Positions 7,706 to 16,167 of a stretch of DNA of 56,642 nucleotides are shown here, piece by piece (the stretch's first letter is position 1; every line of letters starts with the position of its first letter). The translations under genes were made by a program, and so were the position numbers. The notes below the pieces were generated by a model. It saw only the letters and a list, made by a program, of their open reading frames with translations. It searched no databases and had not been told where the DNA came from. The stretch comes from Bradyrhizobium sp. BRP22 (lineage in GTDB: Bacteria; Pseudomonadota; Alphaproteobacteria; Rhizobiales; Xanthobacteraceae), in NCBI RefSeq assembly GCF_020194175.1, contig NZ_JADYVX010000046.1, positions 1 to 56,642 on the forward strand, in the 5' to 3' direction.

Positions 7706-9754
7706 ATGGGACAAGACGTCAGAAGTCCCCGAGGTCCACGGTGCATTGCACTGGTGGGCCCTTTCCAAAGCGGTAAGACCACACTTCTCGAAGCGATCCT
7801 GGCGCGAACCGGTGCGATCCGCACAGCCGGCAGCGTCGATGCCGGAACTTCCGTCGGCGACGCCAGTTCCGAAGCACGCAATCACAAGATGAGCGTCGGG
7901 CTTACCGCTGCCACCACGACCTTCATGGGCGACAGCTACACCTTCCTCGATTGTCCCGGCTCGGTCGAATTCGCGCATGACATGCGCATGGCGCTTCCCG
8001 CCGTCGACGCCGCGGTCGTGGTCTGCGAGGCCGATGAGAAGAAGCTGCCGCAATTGCAGCTCATCCTCCGCGAACTGGAAGAGCTCAACATTCCCCGTTT
8101 CCTGTTCCTGAACAAGATCGATCGCGCGAGCAAGCGCGTCCGCGAGACGCTCGCGACGCTACAGCCAGCCTCGCGCGTGCCGCTGGTGCTGCGGCAAATT
8201 CCGATCTGGAACGGCGACCTGATCGAGGGTTTCGTCGATCTGGCGCTGGAACGCGCCTTCGTCTATCGCGAGCACAAGCCGTCGGAGGTGGTCGCGCTCG
8301 AAGGCGGCAATCTCGATCGCGAGAAGGAAGCGCGCTTCTCCATGCTGGAGAAGCTCGCCGATCATGACGACGCGCTGATGGAGCAGTTGCTCGAGGACAT
8401 CCAGCCGCCGCGCGATGCCGTGTTCGACGATCTCGCCCGCGAGCTGCGCGAAGGCGTGATCTGCCCGGTGCTGCTCGGCTCGGCGCTGCGCGAGAACGGT
8501 GTGCTGCGCCTGATGAAGGCGCTGCGCCATGAATCGCCGGGAATCGCCGAGACCGCCAGGCGGCTCGGCGCGCCCGCAACGAAGGATGCGCTCGCCTATG
8601 TGTTCAAAACCGTGCATTTGCAGCACGGCGGCAAACTCTCGCTGGCGCGGCTGCTCGCCGGCCACCTCGAGGATGGCGCGACGCTGACCTCTTCCTCCGG
8701 CGAGACCGGCCGTGTCTCGGGCATCCTCGCCGTGAACGGCGCGTTCGACACCAAGCGCCCTGTCGCGGAAGCTGGCGATACGGTTGCGCTCGGCAAGCTC
8801 GATGCGATCAAGACCGCCGATACCATCGCGAGCGGCAAGACCGCGCCGCCTTCGCTGGTGAAGGTCGAGCCGACGTCGCCGGTGCTCGCGATGTCGGTCG
8901 CGGCCGTCGACCGCAAGGACGACGTCAAGCTCGGCCAGGCGCTGTTGCGACTGAACGAGGAGGATCCCTCGCTGACCCAGGTCCAGAACCCACGTACCCA
9001 CGACACCGTGCTGTGGGGCCAGGGCGAGATGCACCTGCGCGTTGCCGTGGAACGGCTGCGCGACCGCTTCGGCGTCAACGTCAGATCGCAGGCGCCGGCG
9101 ATCGGCTATCAGGAAACCATCCGGAAACCGATCACCCAGCGCGGCCGGCACAAGAAGCAGTCCGGCGGCCACGGCCAGTTCGGCGACGTGGTGCTGGAAA
9201 TAAAGCCGTTGCCGCGCGGCACCGGCTTCACCTTCGATGAGACCGTGGTCGGCGGCGCCGTGCCGCGGAACTATATCGGCGCGGTGGAAGAGGGGGTGGT
9301 CGACGGCCTGCAGAAGGGCCCGCTCGGTTTTCCCGTGGTCGATGTCCATGTGCGCCTGACCGACGGTTCCTACCACAGCGTCGATTCCTCCGATCTCGCA
9401 TTCCGCACCGCGGCACGGATCGGCGTCAGCGAGGCGCTGCCCAACTGCCAGCCGGTGCTGTTGGAACCGATCCATATGGTCGAAATCGTCTGTCCGACCG
9501 ACGCCACCGCCAAAATCAACGCGATTCTGTCGGCGCGGCGCGGCCAGATCCTCGGTTTCGACACCCGCGATGGGTGGAGCGGCTGGGATTGCGTCCGCGC
9601 CACCATGCCGGAAGCCGAAATCGGCGACCTGATCGTGGAACTCCGTTCCGCGACCGCCGGCGCCGGCAGCTTCACCCGGCAGTTCGACCGCATGGCTGAG
9701 GTAACCGGGCGCGCTGCCGATCAAATTATTGCGGCGCATCGCGTGGCGGCATAA
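7706..9754 (+). CDS. Elongation factor G-like GTPase (divergent paralogue)
   Basis: 682 residues with the EF-G layout: G domain, domain II, then domains III-V. The P-loop is GPFQSGKTT (residues 18-26), not the GHVDHGKTT type of housekeeping EF-G. The G3 box is DCPG in place of DTPG, and the G4 box NKIDR is intact (about 136-140). C-terminal domain IV includes GGHGQFGDVVLEI and domain V begins EPIHMVEIVCP. These changes match the second, non-essential EF-G family seen in many Alphaproteobacteria. Its role on the ribosome is not established, so a fusA label is avoided. AGGAG lies 6-7 nt before the ATG. GNAT, DUF1275 and aroE genes follow on the same strand. Confidence 0.88.
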   Translation: MGQDVRSPRGPRCIALVGPFQSGKTTLLEAILARTGAIRTAGSVDAGTSVGDASSEARNHKMSVGLTAATTTFMGDSYTFLDCPGSVEFAHDMRMALPAVDAAVVVCEADEKKLPQLQLILRELEELNIPRFLFLNKIDRASKRVRETLATLQPASRVPLVLRQIPIWNGDLIEGFVDLALERAFVYREHKPSEVVALEGGNLDREKEARFSMLEKLADHDDALMEQLLEDIQPPRDAVFDDLARELREGVICPVLLGSALRENGVLRLMKALRHESPGIAETARRLGAPATKDALAYVFKTVHLQHGGKLSLARLLAGHLEDGATLTSSSGETGRVSGILAVNGAFDTKRPVAEAGDTVALGKLDAIKTADTIASGKTAPPSLVKVEPTSPVLAMSVAAVDRKDDVKLGQALLRLNEEDPSLTQVQNPRTHDTVLWGQGEMHLRVAVERLRDRFGVNVRSQAPAIGYQETIRKPITQRGRHKKQSGGHGQFGDVVLEIKPLPRGTGFTFDETVVGGAVPRNYIGAVEEGVVDGLQKGPLGFPVVDVHVRLTDGSYHSVDSSDLAFRTAARIGVSEALPNCQPVLLEPIHMVEIVCPTDATAKINAILSARRGQILGFDTRDGWSGWDCVRATMPEAEIGDLIVELRSATAGAGSFTRQFDRMAEVTGRAADQIIAAHRVAA

Positions 9755-9806
9755 GTGTTGCTAGGATCATGATCCCGGGTCGGAGGGTCATGATCCCCGC
9801 ATCGCC

Positions 9807-10595
9807 ATGGAAGTTGTCGATCTCTCCTTGAAAATGCGGCGGCTGACGCAATGGCTGGACGGCCGTTGTCAGCCCTATCGCCTTGTGCGCCGCCAGTTCG
9901 ACGGTCCGCCGTTCGGTCAGTGCTACGTCACGATCGATCCCGAGCGCCAGGCGCCGTTTCCATCCGCCAATCTCAATCGCGTCTATCTCTGCGGCGCCGA
10001 TCCCGCGATGACGGACGATGCGGTCGTGCGCTTCATCGATCTGTTCACGGCGGAGGGTGTGAAAAGATTCTTTGTCTGGCTGAGCCCGGGTCCCGACATG
10101 GACGTGATGCGGGCGCGGCTCGAGGCGGCCGGGCTGTCGCGCGCGCGCCGCACCGGCTATCCGACCCTGTGGCGCACGGCATATTCGCCGCTTCACTTCA
10201 GGACCGATCTCAACATCCGCGAAGTGACCACCGATGAGATCGACGCCGCGCGCGATCAGCTCGGCGACACCCTGTGGCCGGAATATGCACGCTCGGCCGG
10301 CCGCAGGGGTTTCGTCCACTACATGGCGTTCGACGGCGATCAGCCGGTGGCGATCGCCGCACTCTGCCTGTTCGAGGACATCGGCTATCTCCTGGCCGCG
10401 ACCACCGCCGAAAGCCACCGCAAGCGCGGCGCGCAGCAGGCGCTCATTGCAAAGCGGGTCGAACGCGCCGAACAGATGGGCTGCCGGGTGCAGGTCTCCG
10501 AGACCATGTATATGCTGGAACATTCCTACCGCAATCTGTGGCGCGCCGGTTTCACCGAAGCCTACGAGAAAGAGGTCTACGAGTGGACGGCGTGA
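9807..10595 (+). CDS. GNAT family N-acetyltransferase (long form)
   Basis: 262 residues. The first ~130 (LSLKMRRLTQWLDGRCQ, then YLCGADPAMTDDAVVRFIDLF) form a degenerate N-terminal acetyltransferase-like half, and the active GNAT domain is C-terminal, with the acetyl-CoA loop TTAESHRKRGAQQALIAKRV at about residues 196-215 and the final GFTEAYEKEVYEW. Such tandem GNATs act on small molecules or proteins; the target is not predictable. It starts 52 bp after the EF-G-like gene and ends 3 bp before the DUF1275 gene, so an operon is likely. Confidence 0.8.
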   Translation: MEVVDLSLKMRRLTQWLDGRCQPYRLVRRQFDGPPFGQCYVTIDPERQAPFPSANLNRVYLCGADPAMTDDAVVRFIDLFTAEGVKRFFVWLSPGPDMDVMRARLEAAGLSRARRTGYPTLWRTAYSPLHFRTDLNIREVTTDEIDAARDQLGDTLWPEYARSAGRRGFVHYMAFDGDQPVAIAALCLFEDIGYLLAATTAESHRKRGAQQALIAKRVERAEQMGCRVQVSETMYMLEHSYRNLWRAGFTEAYEKEVYEWTA

Positions 10596-10598
10596 CGC

Positions 10599-11231
10599 AT
10601 GCTTGATTCGCGCCGCAACATGACGCTGGCCTGCGCGCTGAGCGCGCTCGCCGGTTATCTCGACGGCATCGGTTATCTGCATCTCGGCGGCCTGTTCGTC
10701 TCCTTCATGAGCGGCAACTCGACGCGGCTCGGCGTCGACTTGACCGAGGCGAACTGGTTCGCCGCGGCGCAAACCATCGGCATCATCGTGACCTTCGTGT
10801 TCGGCGCGGCCGCCGGCAGCCTGATCGCGCTTGGTCGCGGCGGCCGTCGCCAGACCTGGCTCTTGCTGACGGAAAGCCTGCTGCTCATCGGCGCTGCGCT
10901 GGCCTATGCGTTCGGCTGGCCGACGGTTGCGGTCGGCGCGATCGTGTTCGCGATGGGGCTGGAGAACGCGGTGTTCGAGGTTGGCGGCGGCTCCTCGCTC
11001 GGCCTCACCTATGTCACCGGCGCGCTGGTCAAGGCCGGCCAGCTCCTTGGCGCGGCGCTGACGGGCGGTGCGCGCTGGGCCTGGCTGCCGAACCTGGTGC
11101 TTTGGGGCTCGCTGGTGCTGGGCTCGACCGTCGGCGCGCTCGCTTATCTCCGCCTCAATCTTTCCGCGGTCTGGTTTGCCGCCGGAGCAGCCGTGTTGCT
11201 CACTGCCATCGTTGCGGTGCGTGATAAGTGA
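10599..11231 (+). CDS. DUF1275 (YoaK-like) membrane protein
   Basis: 210 residues with about six transmembrane helices. The opening LACALSALAGYLDGIGYLHLGGLFVSFMSGNSTRLG is the diagnostic DUF1275 signature (a DGxGY..GGxFVSFMSGN type motif). An inner membrane protein of unknown transport role. It begins 3 bp after the GNAT stop codon. An internal ATG at 10620 is the alternative start. Confidence 0.88.
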   Translation: MLDSRRNMTLACALSALAGYLDGIGYLHLGGLFVSFMSGNSTRLGVDLTEANWFAAAQTIGIIVTFVFGAAAGSLIALGRGGRRQTWLLLTESLLLIGAALAYAFGWPTVAVGAIVFAMGLENAVFEVGGGSSLGLTYVTGALVKAGQLLGAALTGGARWAWLPNLVLWGSLVLGSTVGALAYLRLNLSAVWFAAGAAVLLTAIVAVRDK

Positions 11232-11269
11232 GGATTGACACTCGTCACCGCTTGTCCGATTGGACTGAA

Positions 11270-12112
11270 ATGACCGAACCGACCAAAGCCCGAGCCGCAT
11301 GCCTGATCGGATGGCCGGCGGCGCATTCGCGCTCGCCGCTGATCCATCACTACTGGCTGCGGAAGCTCGGCATCGAGGGCGGCTACAACATCGAGGCGAT
11401 CCCGCCGGAGGGCTTTGCCGAGTTCGTGTTGCATCTCGCGTCACACGGTTTCGTCGGCGCCAATGTCACGATCCCGCACAAGGAGCGCGCGCTGGCGCTG
11501 ACGTTGCCTGATGAGCGCGCCCGCGCGGTCGGCGCCGCCAATACGCTGTGGTACGAAGCCGGCGAGCTGCGCTCGACCAACACCGACGTCGAAGGCTTCA
11601 TCAACAATCTCGACGCCTCCGCGCCCGGCTGGGACCAGGCGAGCGACGCGCTGGTGCTGGGCGCCGGCGGCTCGGCGCGCGCGGTGGTGTTTGGATTGCT
11701 CGATCGCGGCATCAAGCGCATTCATCTCGTCAATCGCAGCACCGAGCGCGCCCGCGCGCTTGCCGATCAGTTCGGTGCTCGCGTCGAGCCGGCCACCTGG
11801 GATGCGCTTACCGAGTTGTTGCCGCGCGCCGGGCTGCTGGTGAACACCACCTCGCTCGGCATGCACGGCCAGCCGGCGCTTGCGCTTGACGTCGGCTTGC
11901 TGCCGCCAAATGCCGTTGTCGCCGACCTCGTCTATGTTCCCTTGAGGACGCCGCTGCTTGTGGCCGCCGAGGCCCGCGGATTGAAGACGGCCGACGGGCT
12001 CGGCATGCTCCTGCATCAGGCGGTGCGCGGCTTCGAATTGTGGTTCGGCCAGCGCCCGCAGGTGACGCCGGAACTGCGGGCGCTGGTCGAGGACGATCTC
12101 ACAAAGGCTTGA
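11270..12112 (+). CDS. aroE: Shikimate dehydrogenase
   Basis: 280 residues. Reduces 3-dehydroshikimate to shikimate with NADPH in the aromatic amino acid pathway. The shikimate site SRSP (about residues 22-25) and NVTIPHK with its catalytic lysine (about 65-71) are intact, as are NTD, the nucleotide loop GAGGSARA, NTTSLGM and the end DGLGMLLHQAVRGFELWFG. The ATG at 11270 is chosen; a GTG at 11228 that overlaps the DUF1275 stop would add 14 residues. In many Rhizobiales aroE sits near coaE and dnaQ, so this could be an extra copy; the rest of the genome is needed to decide. Confidence 0.93.
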   Translation: MTEPTKARAACLIGWPAAHSRSPLIHHYWLRKLGIEGGYNIEAIPPEGFAEFVLHLASHGFVGANVTIPHKERALALTLPDERARAVGAANTLWYEAGELRSTNTDVEGFINNLDASAPGWDQASDALVLGAGGSARAVVFGLLDRGIKRIHLVNRSTERARALADQFGARVEPATWDALTELLPRAGLLVNTTSLGMHGQPALALDVGLLPPNAVVADLVYVPLRTPLLVAAEARGLKTADGLGMLLHQAVRGFELWFGQRPQVTPELRALVEDDLTKA

Positions 12113-12174
12113 GCGCGCGAAATATCGCCGCGCGCGTGGGGTCTCTGCACAGGTGATCCACCCGGAGCTCCCCG

Positions 12175-12801
12175 ATGCGCCCTTATCGTTCCACGCTCGT
12201 CCGCCCGCTGTTCGCCGCCGCCATGGTTGCGGCATCGACACTCTATGCGATCGCGCAGCAGCCGCCGGTGCCGTCGCGCCTGCGCGGCACCATCGAAAGC
12301 GTCGATGGCGACACGCTCGCGGTGAAGTCACGCAGCGGTGAGGAGGTCAAGCTGCATCTGACGGGCGACGCGCGCGTCGCCGGCATCGTCAAGATCGCGC
12401 TCTCCGACATCAAGGTCGGTTCCTTCATCGGCGCCACCACCGTGCCGGGTTCCGACGGCACGCCGAAAGCAGTGGAAGTCCATGTCTTCTCCGAGGAGAT
12501 GCGCGGCACGGGCGAGGGTTCGCGACCCTGGGACACGCGCCCCAACAGCAGCATGACCAATGCAACGGTCGCCGAATCCGTGGTGAGCAATGATGGCCAC
12601 ACGCTGCTGGTCAAATACAAGGACGGCGAGAAGAAAGTGCTGGTCTCCCCCGACACGCCTGTCGTGACCTACGTCCCCGGCGACAAGTCCGAGCTCAAGG
12701 CCGGCGCCAAGATCATCGCATTCACGAAGAAGTCGCCCGACGGCTCGCTCGAGACCAACCGCATCAGCGTCGGCCGCGATGGCATCACGCCGCCGATGTA
12801 A
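12175..12801 (+). CDS. Secreted protein with DUF5666-like repeats
   Basis: 208 residues. A signal peptide (residues ~1-28, ending STLYAIAQ) is followed by LRGTIESVDGDTLAVKSRSGEEVKLHLT, a small beta-barrel pattern typical of DUF5666. A second related segment lies at ESVVSNDGHTLLVKYKDGEKKVLVSPDTPVVTY. Probably periplasmic. Function unknown; relatives are sometimes mis-annotated as metal transport permeases, but there is no transmembrane domain. It starts 62 bp after aroE and may be read with it. Confidence 0.75.
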   Translation: MRPYRSTLVRPLFAAAMVAASTLYAIAQQPPVPSRLRGTIESVDGDTLAVKSRSGEEVKLHLTGDARVAGIVKIALSDIKVGSFIGATTVPGSDGTPKAVEVHVFSEEMRGTGEGSRPWDTRPNSSMTNATVAESVVSNDGHTLLVKYKDGEKKVLVSPDTPVVTYVPGDKSELKAGAKIIAFTKKSPDGSLETNRISVGRDGITPPM

Positions 12802-12879
12802 GTGCTCGTTGCCGATGCCGGAGCTGCCCTCTCCCACAAGGGGCGAGGGCACATCAATCGGCATCGCGTCTGTGTTGAC

Positions 12880-14016
12880 CTAAACCGCCAGCACCTTGTC
12901 GTCGATCTCGGCGATCGTGTTGACGCCGCACAGGCCCATGGTGGTGAGTAGCTCCTTCGCCAGTACGTTGATCGCTTCGGTGACGCCGGCCTGTCCGCCG
13001 GCGCCGAGACCGTAGGCGTAGGCGCGGCCGATCATGCAGGATTTCGCGCCGAGCGCGAGCGCGCGCATCACGTCCATGCCGGTGCGGATGCCGCCGTCGA
13101 ACATGACTTCGACCTGCGAGCCGACCGCGTCCACGATCTCCGGCAGCACCTCGATCGAGGAGGGCGCGCCGTCGAGCTGGCGGCCGCCATGGTTAGAGAC
13201 CACGATCGCCTGCGCCCCGGTCTTGGCCGCGATCTCCGCGTCCTCGACGTCGAGGATGCCTTTGAGGATCAGCTTGCCCGGCCAGATGCTGCGGATCCAG
13301 TCGATGTCCTTCCAGTTCAGCGAAGTGTCGAACTGCGAATTGATCCAGGTCGATAGCGAGGTGATGTCCTGGTCGACCTTCAGATGGCCGGCGAGATTGC
13401 CGAAGGTGCGGCGCTTGCCGCGCAGCACGCCGGAGACCCAGGCCGGCTTGGTGGCGAAATCGATCAGCTTCGACAGCGACCATTCCGGCGGCACGGTCAT
13501 GCCGTTCTTGATGTCCTGGTGCCGCTGGCCGATCACCTGCAGGTCGACGGTCAGGACCAGCGCGCTGCACTTGGCCGCGATCGCGCGTTCGATCAGTGCC
13601 TTGATGAAGCCGCGGTCCTTCATGACGTAGAGCTGGAACCAGAACGGTTTTGTCACCGCCGCCGCGATATCTTCGATCGAGCAGATCGACATCGTGCTCT
13701 GCGTGAATGGGATTCCCGCCGCCTGCGCGGCGCGGCAGGCGTGGATCTCGCCGTCGCCATGCTGCATGCCGAGCAGGCCGACAGGGGCGAGGATCAGCGG
13801 CATCGCCGCAGGCTCGCCCAGGATCGTGGTCTTGAGGTCGCGCTTGGAGACGTCGACCAGGATGCGCTGGCGGAATTTGATCTGCTGAAGATCCTCCGAG
13901 TTGGCGCGCAGCGTGTCCTCGGTATAGGAGCCGCGGTCGGCATAGTCGAAAAATGCCTTCGGCACGCGGCGCTTGTGCAGCTGGCGCAGATCTTCGATGC
14001 AGGTGATGTGCTTCAT
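12880..14016 (-). CDS. lldD: FMN-dependent L-lactate dehydrogenase / 2-hydroxyacid oxidase
   Basis: 378 residues of the FMN alpha-hydroxyacid dehydrogenase family, probably on the inner face of the membrane and passing electrons to quinone. Visible are the N-terminal CIEDLRQLHKRRVPKAFFDYADRGSYTEDTL, the FMN-binding PLILAPVGLLGMQHGDGE, the catalytic histidine in VSNHGGRQLDGAPSS, and the phosphate-binding MFDGGIRTGMDVMRALALGA. GGGAGC lies before the ATG at 14016. A second family member lies at 47.7 kb. Lactate is the likeliest substrate by length and motif pattern, but glycolate or mandelate relatives look much alike. Confidence 0.85.
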   Translation of the reverse strand: MKHITCIEDLRQLHKRRVPKAFFDYADRGSYTEDTLRANSEDLQQIKFRQRILVDVSKRDLKTTILGEPAAMPLILAPVGLLGMQHGDGEIHACRAAQAAGIPFTQSTMSICSIEDIAAAVTKPFWFQLYVMKDRGFIKALIERAIAAKCSALVLTVDLQVIGQRHQDIKNGMTVPPEWSLSKLIDFATKPAWVSGVLRGKRRTFGNLAGHLKVDQDITSLSTWINSQFDTSLNWKDIDWIRSIWPGKLILKGILDVEDAEIAAKTGAQAIVVSNHGGRQLDGAPSSIEVLPEIVDAVGSQVEVMFDGGIRTGMDVMRALALGAKSCMIGRAYAYGLGAGGQAGVTEAINVLAKELLTTMGLCGVNTIAEIDDKVLAV

Positions 14017-14121
14017 GGACGCTCCCGGCCCGTCTTGTATTTCGCGAATGCGCCGTCATCTAGCATGGTTGGATCATCTGCCAAATCGCTGCCGCGACAT
14101 CCGCCCGACAGGAGGCCACCC

Positions 14122-14286
14122 ATGACCGGATCGACCCCCAAGCCGAAGGACGCCGACGCCGAAAAGCGCGCGCTTGAACAGTCCCTGGAGGAGGGGCTTG
14201 AGGAAACCTTTCCGGCGTCCGACCCGGTCAACGTGACCCAGCCGCCGCCTTCCAAGGACGACAACCACGTCCTCCGCAAACGCTAG
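14122..14286 (+). CDS. 54-residue acidic protein with FPASDP motif
   Basis: A short, highly charged protein: KPKDADAEKRALEQSLEEGL, then EETFPASDPVNVTQPPP. Short proteins with a core of this LEE..FPASDP kind are widespread in Proteobacteria and have no assigned function; they look intrinsically disordered. AGGAGG stands 7 nt before the ATG at 14122, an excellent ribosome binding site. It is divergent from lldD across 105 bp. The longer frame that runs antisense to lldD is not the gene. Confidence 0.75.
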   Translation: MTGSTPKPKDADAEKRALEQSLEEGLEETFPASDPVNVTQPPPSKDDNHVLRKR

Positions 14287-14309
14287 AATCGAGCAGGGCC
14301 GCAGCCCGT

Positions 14310-14503
14310 TAAACTACGGTCCCTAAGAATTATACATTATTTTACAATATATTAACCTAGACTCTTGCCATCGCGCGGCGGTAATGATTCATCATATATT
14401 TTGAAGCTGCCTTGGCGGCTGAAGCATTATAAGGCCTGCATCGATGGCGTTTCGGGTTTCTCGCCAACGTGGTTGGAGAAGCCCTTGCCTAGCTGGGGGT
14501 GAT
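14310..14503 (+). promoter_or_regulatory. AT-rich promoter region and structured leader of glmM
   Basis: From 14325 to 14400 the sequence is rich in A and T (ATTATACATTATTTTACAAT and similar), unlike the rest of the window, as expected for promoter DNA. Two hairpins follow: 14405-14420 (AGCTGC, loop CTTG, GCGGCT, one G-U pair) and 14455-14483 (7-bp outer stem with one G-U pair, CCAAC/GTTGG inner stem, loop GTG). The second ends about 12 nt before the ribosome binding site GGGGGT. Confidence 0.45.
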
Positions 14504-15856
14504 ATGAGCCGTAAATATTTCGGGACCGACGGGATCCGTGGCCGTGCCAACGGTCTGATTACGCCGGAACTCGCGCTCAAGGTGGGGCAGGCCGCCGGCC
14601 TGGTGTTTCAGCGCGGCGATCATCGCCATCGCGTGGTGATCGGCAAGGATACCCGCCTCTCCGGCTACATGATCGAATACGCCATGGTCGCCGGCTTTAC
14701 CTCGGTCGGCATGGACGTGCTGCTGCTCGGCCCGATGCCGACGCCGGCGGTCGCGATGCTCACCAAATCGATGCGCGCCGATCTCGGCGTGATGATCTCC
14801 GCCTCCCACAATCTGTTCGAGGACAACGGCATCAAGCTGTTCGGGCCGCAGGGCTTCAAGCTGTCCGACGACGTCGAGAAGCAGATCGAGCAACTGCTCG
14901 ACGAACCGATCGAGCGCCGGCTTGCGCAGAGCGCGAGCCTCGGCCGCGCCCGCCGCATCGACGGCGTCCATGACCGCTACATCGAATTCGCCAAGCGCAC
15001 GTTGCCGCGCGAATTGAGCCTCGACGGCCTGCGCGTGGTGATCGATTGCGCCAACGGCGCAGCCTACAAGGTGGTGCCGGAAGCGCTGTGGGAGCTTGGC
15101 GCCGACGTGGTGCCGATCGGGGTCGAGCCCGACGGCTTCAACATCAACAAGGAATGCGGCTCCACCGCGCCGGAAGCGCTGGCCAAGAAGGTGCGCGAGA
15201 TGCGCGCCGATATCGGTATTGCCCTCGATGGCGACGCCGACCGCGTGATCCTGGTCGACGAGCGCGGCCATCTGGTCGATGGCGACCAACTCCTCGCCGT
15301 CATCGCGCAGAGCTGGAAGGAAGAGGGCCGGCTCGCCAAGCCCGGCATCGTCACCACGGTGATGTCCAATCTCGGGCTCGAACGGTTCCTGCAGGGCATC
15401 GGGCTCGACATGGTGCGCACGCCGGTCGGCGACCGCTATGTGCTCGAGCGGATGCTGAGCGACGGTTACAATCTCGGCGGCGAGCCGTCCGGCCATATCA
15501 TCCTCTCCGACTATGCCACTACGGGCGACGGCTTCGTTGCCGCGCTGCAGGTGCTTGCCGTTGTGCAAAAGCTCCGCCGCCCGGTGTCGGAAGTCTGCCA
15601 CCGCTTCGATCCGCTGCCGCAGATCCTGAAGAACGTGCGCTATCGCAGCGGCAAGCCGCTTGACGATGCCGAGGTCAAGTCCGCCATCGTCGACGGCGAG
15701 AAACGGCTCAACGGCCACGGCCGCCTCCTGGTTCGCTCATCCGGCACCGAGCCGGTGATCCGCGTGATGGGCGAGGGCGACGATCGCCTGCTGGTCGAGG
15801 AAGTCGTCGACCACATCGTCTCGGCACTCGGCCACGCTGCGGCCGCGGCTGCGTAA
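14504..15856 (+). CDS. glmM: Phosphoglucosamine mutase
   Basis: 450 residues, the normal length. Interconverts glucosamine-6-phosphate and glucosamine-1-phosphate for UDP-GlcNAc synthesis, feeding peptidoglycan and LPS. The start RKYFGTDGIRG is diagnostic. The phosphoserine is S101 in ISASHN, the metal loop is DGDADR (about residues 244-249), the sugar loop is GGEPSGH (about 326-332), and the phosphate-binding end is RSSGTEPVIRVM. The ATG at 14504 has GGGGGTG upstream; the frame is open from 14444 but the conserved protein starts here. It is usually near ftsH or folP, yet here it stands alone. Confidence 0.96.
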   Translation: MSRKYFGTDGIRGRANGLITPELALKVGQAAGLVFQRGDHRHRVVIGKDTRLSGYMIEYAMVAGFTSVGMDVLLLGPMPTPAVAMLTKSMRADLGVMISASHNLFEDNGIKLFGPQGFKLSDDVEKQIEQLLDEPIERRLAQSASLGRARRIDGVHDRYIEFAKRTLPRELSLDGLRVVIDCANGAAYKVVPEALWELGADVVPIGVEPDGFNINKECGSTAPEALAKKVREMRADIGIALDGDADRVILVDERGHLVDGDQLLAVIAQSWKEEGRLAKPGIVTTVMSNLGLERFLQGIGLDMVRTPVGDRYVLERMLSDGYNLGGEPSGHIILSDYATTGDGFVAALQVLAVVQKLRRPVSEVCHRFDPLPQILKNVRYRSGKPLDDAEVKSAIVDGEKRLNGHGRLLVRSSGTEPVIRVMGEGDDRLLVEEVVDHIVSALGHAAAAAA

Positions 15857-15897
15857 CGCGCGATATTTTGTTGTCCTCAAGAAGCGGACCTTGTGCA

Positions 15898-16014
15898 CCT
15901 CTCCCGCTTGCGGGAGAGGTCGGCGCGTAGCGCCGGGTGAGGGCTCTCGCCACTTGGGGGAATCCCGATGCGGAGATACCCTCACCCCAACCCTCTCCCG
16001 CAAGCAGGAGAGGG
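15898..16014. repeat. Family A palindromic repeat
   Basis: A full-length copy: CCTCTCCCGC/GCGGGAGAGG at 15898-15919, a middle GGGTGAGGGCTCT, and the closing arm CCTCTCCCGCAAGCAGGAGAGG. It fills most of the 311-bp gap between glmM and the MFS gene and may end glmM transcripts. Confidence 0.85.
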
Positions 16015-16167
16015 AGCGCAGCTTCGCCAAGCCTTGCATTTCAACCTGATTGCTCCAGCGCGCGCCGGTTGCATCGCAGCCATTATCTAATCGCGCTGGT
16101 CGCGATGGCTCATGCGGCGTAAGCACGGCTTATTGCCGCTTTCGCGAATCCCGCCGGGAATTCTCTC

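Noticed and set aside
8159..9739. A 526-codon antisense frame across the EF-G-like gene
   Set aside because: GC-rich codon bias keeps the opposite strand open; there is no family feature.
13384..14286. A 300-codon plus-strand frame
   Set aside because: Its first part is antisense to lldD. Only the last 54 codons, from the ATG with AGGAGG, are taken as a gene.
14287..14443. tRNA or other stable RNA gene in the AT-rich gap before glmM
   Set aside because: No cloverleaf or conserved tRNA boxes could be drawn; promoter DNA explains the composition.
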